Assembly: GCA_016808115.1 (NCBI GenBank) | Contig: JAEQBH010000136.1 | Coordinates: 868,001 to 932,000, forward strand | Direction: 5' to 3' | DNA: 64,000 nt | Origin: Tetrastigma voinierianum | Lineage: Eukaryota; Streptophyta; Magnoliopsida; Vitales; Vitaceae | Shown here: positions 59,601 to 64,000 of the stretch, piece after piece | How the letters are laid out: every line of letters begins with the position of its first letter | Position numbering within the stretch: the first letter of the stretch is position 1 | Made by a program: the position numbers and the translations under genes | Notes under the pieces: generated by a model | Seen by the model: the letters and a program-made list of their open reading frames with translations, nothing else | Told to the model about the DNA's origin: nothing | The model's database searches: none

Positions 59601-60599
59601 CAGAATCTATGTCGCGACATAAAAGATCTTGTCGCGACACTGATTATTGCAACTTGGAAATCCTGTTGAGACATTGTATGAAGAAGTTATGTCGCAACAA
59701 GGTAATGAATGTCGAGACACTAAAAGACAAAGTTTCTTGTCCTGGTAGAGAGACAAAGTCACGGTAGTGATCTTGACTTAGTGAGCGACGCAGTTGCAAC
59801 AAAAGAGTTCAATGTTGCGACACACTTCGAGCTGAAGAGAAGTTTTGATGTTGCGATAGAGATATTAAGGTCGCGACACAGAAATAAGCTGAACACAGAT
59901 AAACAAGGTCATGACAGACTTTTCCATCTCGCGACAAAGATTCCAACTCAAGGAAGAGAAGTCTTGTTGCGACACAACAGATCTTGGTCGTGACACAAAA
60001 ATTGGCTGAAGACAAAAAGTCTTGTTGCGACATAAAAACTAGGTCGTGACAGAAAACATATACAAACCAATAGACTATGTCGCAACATAAAAAATGAAGA
60101 TGCGACAAGAAATTAGGTTAAGTGGAGACAAGACTCTATAGCGACAGACTTTCCTGGTCGCGATAGGAATGCTGAAAATACAAGAAACATTGTTGCAATA
60201 AGAAACAACAGAAATGCTGTCGGGACATAGGCGGGTCGCGACCATGATTTACGAAAAACACGAAACAATGTACGCCCAACCTGGTGTCAATGTGCAACAT
60301 AATTGTTCGGTAAACACACATGAGGAATGTCGCGACATAGAATGGAGCCAGAATGATGGCCTTGCGAGTGAAGTGTTAAAGAGCGAAGAAGATGCATCGT
60401 AATAGAGGAAACTTTGTTGCGACAGAGTAAACATGCTGAAGAAACAACTATTGTCGCGATAAGATGCTGCATGTTGCAACAGAGAACAACAACAAAGAAT
60501 CAACACTCTACCGCGATAACACTTTCAGGTTGCGACCAAGAATGCAATATGGGCCAGAATTTTGGGGATCCACAATGTAGCCTCGAATTTAGGGCCTGA

Positions 60600-62142
60600 G
60601 CTTCTAGGAGCTCACATAAAATGAGCATTTGAGGAAGCGGGGCGGAGTTAGTTCAATTGGAAAACCGGAGCATGCGGGGCGGAACTCTTTTTGTATTATA
60701 TATTTCTTTTATTTCTCTTTATTTATTTTATTTTCGTCGATTAGAATTAGCATAGGATTACAATTTGTTTACTGGACTTGAAAGAGTGAATTGCTCAGAA
60801 GTTTCGAAGTTGAGCTATTTTGTTAAAGATCAATTCCGATTACTGTTTGAATTTAATGAAGTCCGGATAAAAGCTGGAATTTATTTCTTTCAGTTGATTA
60901 CAATTGCATTAGAAATTTCTTGATCAGTATTTCAGTGTTTACTGCGATTTAGTTTTCTGGAAACCCAACTTCCGCTGGGAAAGATATGATGTTAGTTATG
61001 GTATTTCCTGTATAATTAGGAGGATATCTCTTGGATTGTGAATTTCGAATTTATTTGAATGGTGTTGTTCATGAAAGGAATTATTTCCCAACGTAGTAAC
61101 ATACCCAGTGGGGTATTGTCTAGCTTTGATTTCTAGAAGGCCCTCTAAGTGACACAAAGTTGAAGATTCCTGAGAGCATGGATGCATTACTTAGGGGTAT
61201 GTTAGACTATTATTGAAGAACTAATGAGCTCTAAAAGATTACTTAGATAAATCATCAATTTACTCATGGTTTGAGAATTAGTTGAGGATCTATCAATTTA
61301 ATAATTTAGTGATTTCTCCTTGGTCTTGAGGAATGATCTTGATCTTGTGTTAGCTTAGATCTAATCAAGGAAAGAGAGAACTCTTTAAGATCTCAAGGAT
61401 GAGACATCATTCATCTTGTAGAGATCTGGAAAATGGCCTTGTCTTGGGAAGCAAGAAATCTGCAGACATAGGAAATGGGTATGAAGTATTGGAAAAGAAA
61501 AATACCCAGATCTTATAGAAAAAATATGATTACAAGTAATTGGTTAGATACATGTTTCAGAACTGAACATGACTTTCTAATCAATGAAATGTATGGTTAG
61601 AGAGAAATCCAAACTATACTACCTTACCTCTTGACATTTTCAGATTCCAATCCATGAAAGAATAAAATTAGATTATGTTGCAGGAATTGATTATTTCACA
61701 ATAGTGAAATCCCATTGTCTACTTCCAACAATAATCTGGTTCAGTCCAGTTAGGCCTAAGATTTTAAATTTTCCTTTTCTTATAGATGTAGAAATTTAAA
61801 CAGTAGAATTATAGTTAAGTTACTGCAAATTCTATGAAATGGAAGTTCAAATAGTGTGGAACTTGAATAGTTAGGGTAGTTGAAACTTTAATTTCTTTTT
61901 GATCTCTGTGGGAATGATATCCGGACTTATAAGTCCACTTTTATTACTTGTACGATCTGTGCATATGCAGCATTTTGACCAAATGAAATATTCAATGAAT
62001 TCAATTACAAATCATTTTTATTGTGATCATACATGTTCTAATTTTGGTCAACAAGTTTTTGATACCTTTACATGGGGATTAGATAATAATCCTTTGGTAA
62101 CAGTAGCAGAAATTTGATCCTTATAAAGAAAATAGTCAACAA
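60600..62142 (+). other. R/U5 part of the Athila-like LTR
   Basis: Non-coding. It follows the TATA-like box and contains a T-rich leader (60,690-60,755). TTTGGTCAACAAGTTTTTG recurs at 62,043 and, in altered form, at 62,136 and 62,196. Open frames here are short and unrelated to known families. The LTR ends about at GTCAACA (62,142), just before the primer site. Confidence 0.55.
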
Positions 62143-62444
62143 GTTTTTGGCACTGTTGCCGAGGACTTTAGTTTAGTCCTTGGTAATCGTGTTTGAAAAT
62201 TGGTCAACAACTTTGAATCTTAGTTGCGAGGATCGAAGGAATTTAAAATCAATATTAAATGAGAAATGCTAATTTGGACATTTTTCTTTGTTTTACAAAA
62301 ATTTCAGAAAACAACAAAAGCGGTTTTTGCGTGGTGGGTAAGATTAAGCCCAGCGATATTTTGGAAGCCTAAACAGATATATAATTTTTGATATCATTGA
62401 ATCCATTTGATCTCAATGTGTTTATACTTTCTAGAAGAATTTAA

Positions 62445-64000
62445 ATGCATAGAAGACCAGAAACAGATTTGCTACCTCTGGACATTGAAATTGAGATAAC
62501 CTGCGGAATCCCGAGGAAAAGAATAAGCGGTCTGAATCCAAAAATATGTGAATCAGGAGAAAGATTGTAGGCTATTTCAGAGATCAGAGGACCTCAGTTG
62601 ACACCTGTGGGATTGGGACCTGTATCAGGGATATCCAGCTGGCGGATAGTACTGTTGAGTGACAAATTACGAGTCCAGACCGTGTTGCGTAGTGTGATCA
62701 ATCCATTCAATTCGCCAAGGTGACAGACGGGGATCATGGGCAAATGATCAGATCAAATGGGTGAATATAAAATGTAATCAAGCTTCAACTATTCCCATTT
62801 TCATTGAGAGACATGGCAGCAACTTGGTTTGACTCACTGTCAGTGGGATCAGTGAACACTTGGGAAGAACTGGTGGAGGCATACATGAGTAGATTTTTCC
62901 CTCCAGCTCTCCACTGTTGAGAGAAGGGGAGAAATAATTGTCTTCAAGCGAGGGAAGATGAGAGTCTCTACCTTTGCATGGGAGATCATTAAAAGATTGC
63001 TGAAAAAGATGCCCTATGCATGGAATCGATATGACAACTCAGATGGACATTTTCTATCATGCCATGAATTATGCCTCGAAAATTTATAATTGATGCATCT
63101 GTTGTGGAATTTTAAAGAAGAAGTGCAGGAGGAGCAAGGGAACTGATTGAAGACCTATTACGTCACAGCTACAAGGGTTCCATCGAAGAAGCTTCGGGGG
63201 TAACGACGGGATGAAAGGAAATGAATGTATTGGGCTTGATAGAATGACAACCATAGAAGCGAATGGATGCGGAGTGATGAACAAGGCGGGAGCGATTGAA
63301 GAATACTGCGCACATGAAGTAGAACTTGATGGGGAAGAAATAGAAGAAGTGCTGGGAACTAGATTTGGAAAGAGCCCTACCAGGATTGGGAAATTGCCGT
63401 ATATGAATGAGCAAAGAAGTTATCCTTGAGCTAATGACTTCTTGACACAGCATACCTGCCCAGCATTGAGGAACCATGAAAACTTTTCATATGGTGGAGG
63501 AGCACAGCAAGGCCCTAGACCTGGACAAAATTACCAGCAAGCTTATGCTTTCGACCCGGGTTTAGAACACTTGATAGTAGAGGAAAAATAGAGGAGAGTA
63601 TCAGGTCAGAAAAGGATTCAATCCTTTGAAGATCAGATGCTTCATTTCATGTCAGAAAACAAGAGAATTTTGATATGCATGAAAAGAGATTTTTCGACCT
63701 TGAAAATTTCCAAGCAAACACAATCGTGTTTCAAATAAATACCAATGCCACAATGAGAAATTTGGAGACTCAAGTAGGGCAGTTGATCTTATCCTTACAA
63801 AGCTAATCCAATCGTTTCCTAATAAAATGCGAGATCCAATCGAAAGATCTCACATCAGCTACATTGAGAGCGATGATGAGCGCAAGGAAGCAAGAGGTGT
63901 AAGGACAAAGCATGCACAGGCGGTTTAATGAAGAATAGCTCAAGACTAAGAGGAGCAAACAAAGAGAAATTCTTAGCTGGGCTAGAAGACACTTTGCGAC
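62445..64000 (+). pseudogene. Athila-like gag (decayed, runs off the window)
   Basis: The start is ATG at 62445 (MHRRPETDLLPLDIEIEI, stopped at about 62,567). Capsid sequence follows in changing frames: LRDMAATWFDSLSVGSVNTW then EELVEAYMSRFFPPAL (62,807-62,915), then GEDESLY. AGGARELIEDLLRHSYKGS lies at 63,127-63,185. The tail has EEVLGTRFGKSP, then NHENFSYGGGAQQGPRPGQN (63,470-63,530) and a coiled region FEDQMLHFMSENKRILICMK. This pattern is the Athila/plant gypsy gag with its YGGGAQQxPRP tail. Stops every 40-70 codons make it non-functional. Confidence 0.85.

Larger units (their letters stand above)
56870..60540 (+). repeat. TGTCGCGACA palindrome array in the Athila-like LTR
   Basis: Four exact TGTCGCGACA sites (56,884, 59,610, 59,630 and 60,328) and some 25 degenerate ones (TGTTGCGACA, GGTCGTGACA, GGTCGCGATA, TGTCGCAACA) occur every 25-50 bp over about 1 kb. 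An inserted solo LTR (56,977-59,600) separates the first few from the rest. The array ends about 150 bp before a TATA-like TATTATATATTT (60,695). Spacers do not repeat, so this is a motif array rather than a simple tandem repeat. Confidence 0.8.
56705..64000 (+). mobile_element. Athila-like gypsy element, right part outside window
   Basis: The long 5' LTR (about 56,705-62,142, including an inserted solo LTR) is followed by the primer site TGGCACTGTTGCCGAGGA (62,148-62,165), close to the Athila TGGCGCCGTTGCCGGGGA. A decayed gag runs to the right edge. The LTR starts with a small hairpin (TGATGAGTCTTAAACTCATC). Without the insert the LTR is about 2.8 kb. The left border is inferred, as no 3' LTR is available for comparison. 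Confidence 0.8.

Noticed and set aside
59601..60540. Repeated palindromes with unique spacers, CRISPR-like at first glance
   Set aside because: Spacers vary from about 10 to 60 bp, motifs are degenerate, no cas genes are present, and the array sits in an LTR of a plant element.
63084..63477. Two open frames on the - strand (66 and 102 codons)
   Set aside because: They are antisense to the Athila-like gag, whose motifs are clear on +.

Overview
This is nuclear DNA from a flowering plant. One protein-coding gene has plant-type introns, and it is embedded in and followed by layered LTR retrotransposons of the plant lineages Ty1/copia, Tat-type gypsy, Athila-type gypsy and chromovirus. tRNA-derived SINEs and MITE-like elements are also present. 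No rRNA, tRNA, CRISPR or prokaryotic feature is seen. I cannot name the species from the sequence.

Layout. (1) Positions 1 to about 4,090 hold the 3' two thirds of a decayed copia element (+ strand). (2) Positions 7,738-15,534 (- strand) hold the first six coding exons (209 codons) of a Rab GDP dissociation inhibitor (GDI). They are open, with canonical GT/AG junctions. The exons for the C-terminal half were not found down to position 1, so they lie beyond the left edge behind a TE-filled intron of at least 7.7 kb, or are lost. A SINE, two MITE-like elements and small duplications sit in the introns. A TATA box and G-box lie upstream near 15.8 kb. (3) Positions 16,548-16,738 hold a 191-bp copia LTR with a polypurine tract on one side and a primer-binding site on the other. 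(4) Positions 16,762-35,673 hold a long Tat-type gypsy element (+) with gag, protease, RT, RNase H, integrase, a minisatellite and a large antisense ORF. An Athila-like solo LTR (17,829 to about 19,085) and a 7-kb gag-protease-only Athila-like element (24,134-31,187, -) are inserted in it. (5) Positions 35,674-36,997 are AT-rich spacer with a SINE flanked by near-perfect 13-bp target duplications. (6) Positions 36,998-53,428 hold a solo LTR with target duplication TTATT. It was split by a chromovirus (37,485-50,291, -, target duplication GATAA). The pol gene of that chromovirus was hit in turn by an Athila-like solo LTR (41,019-42,497) and by a second solo LTR of the outer family (43,148-45,727, target duplication ACATC). 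(7) Positions 53,429-56,704 are AT-rich, with a possible LTR promoter and a 22-27-bp minisatellite. (8) From about 56,705 to the right edge there is an Athila-like element (+) with a long 5' LTR, a primer-binding site and a decayed gag. Its LTR is split by a third solo LTR of the 36,998 family (56,977-59,600).

The only gene likely to make a cellular protein is GDI. Every retrotransposon ORF read here is broken by stops or frameshifts or has lost catalytic residues. The most unusual signal is architectural. Nearly every LTR family carries a cluster of short palindromes of its own sequence: TGTCGCGACA, GCGAAATTTTCGC, an 18-bp GTTGCGAA/TTCGCAAC repeat, ACACATGGCATGCCATGTGT, GTACCGGTAC, CTACGCTGCAGCGTAG. 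In the Athila-like and chromovirus families these lie just upstream of the TATA box. All comparisons were made by eye, without alignment software; element borders supported by target duplications are firm and the others are approximate.
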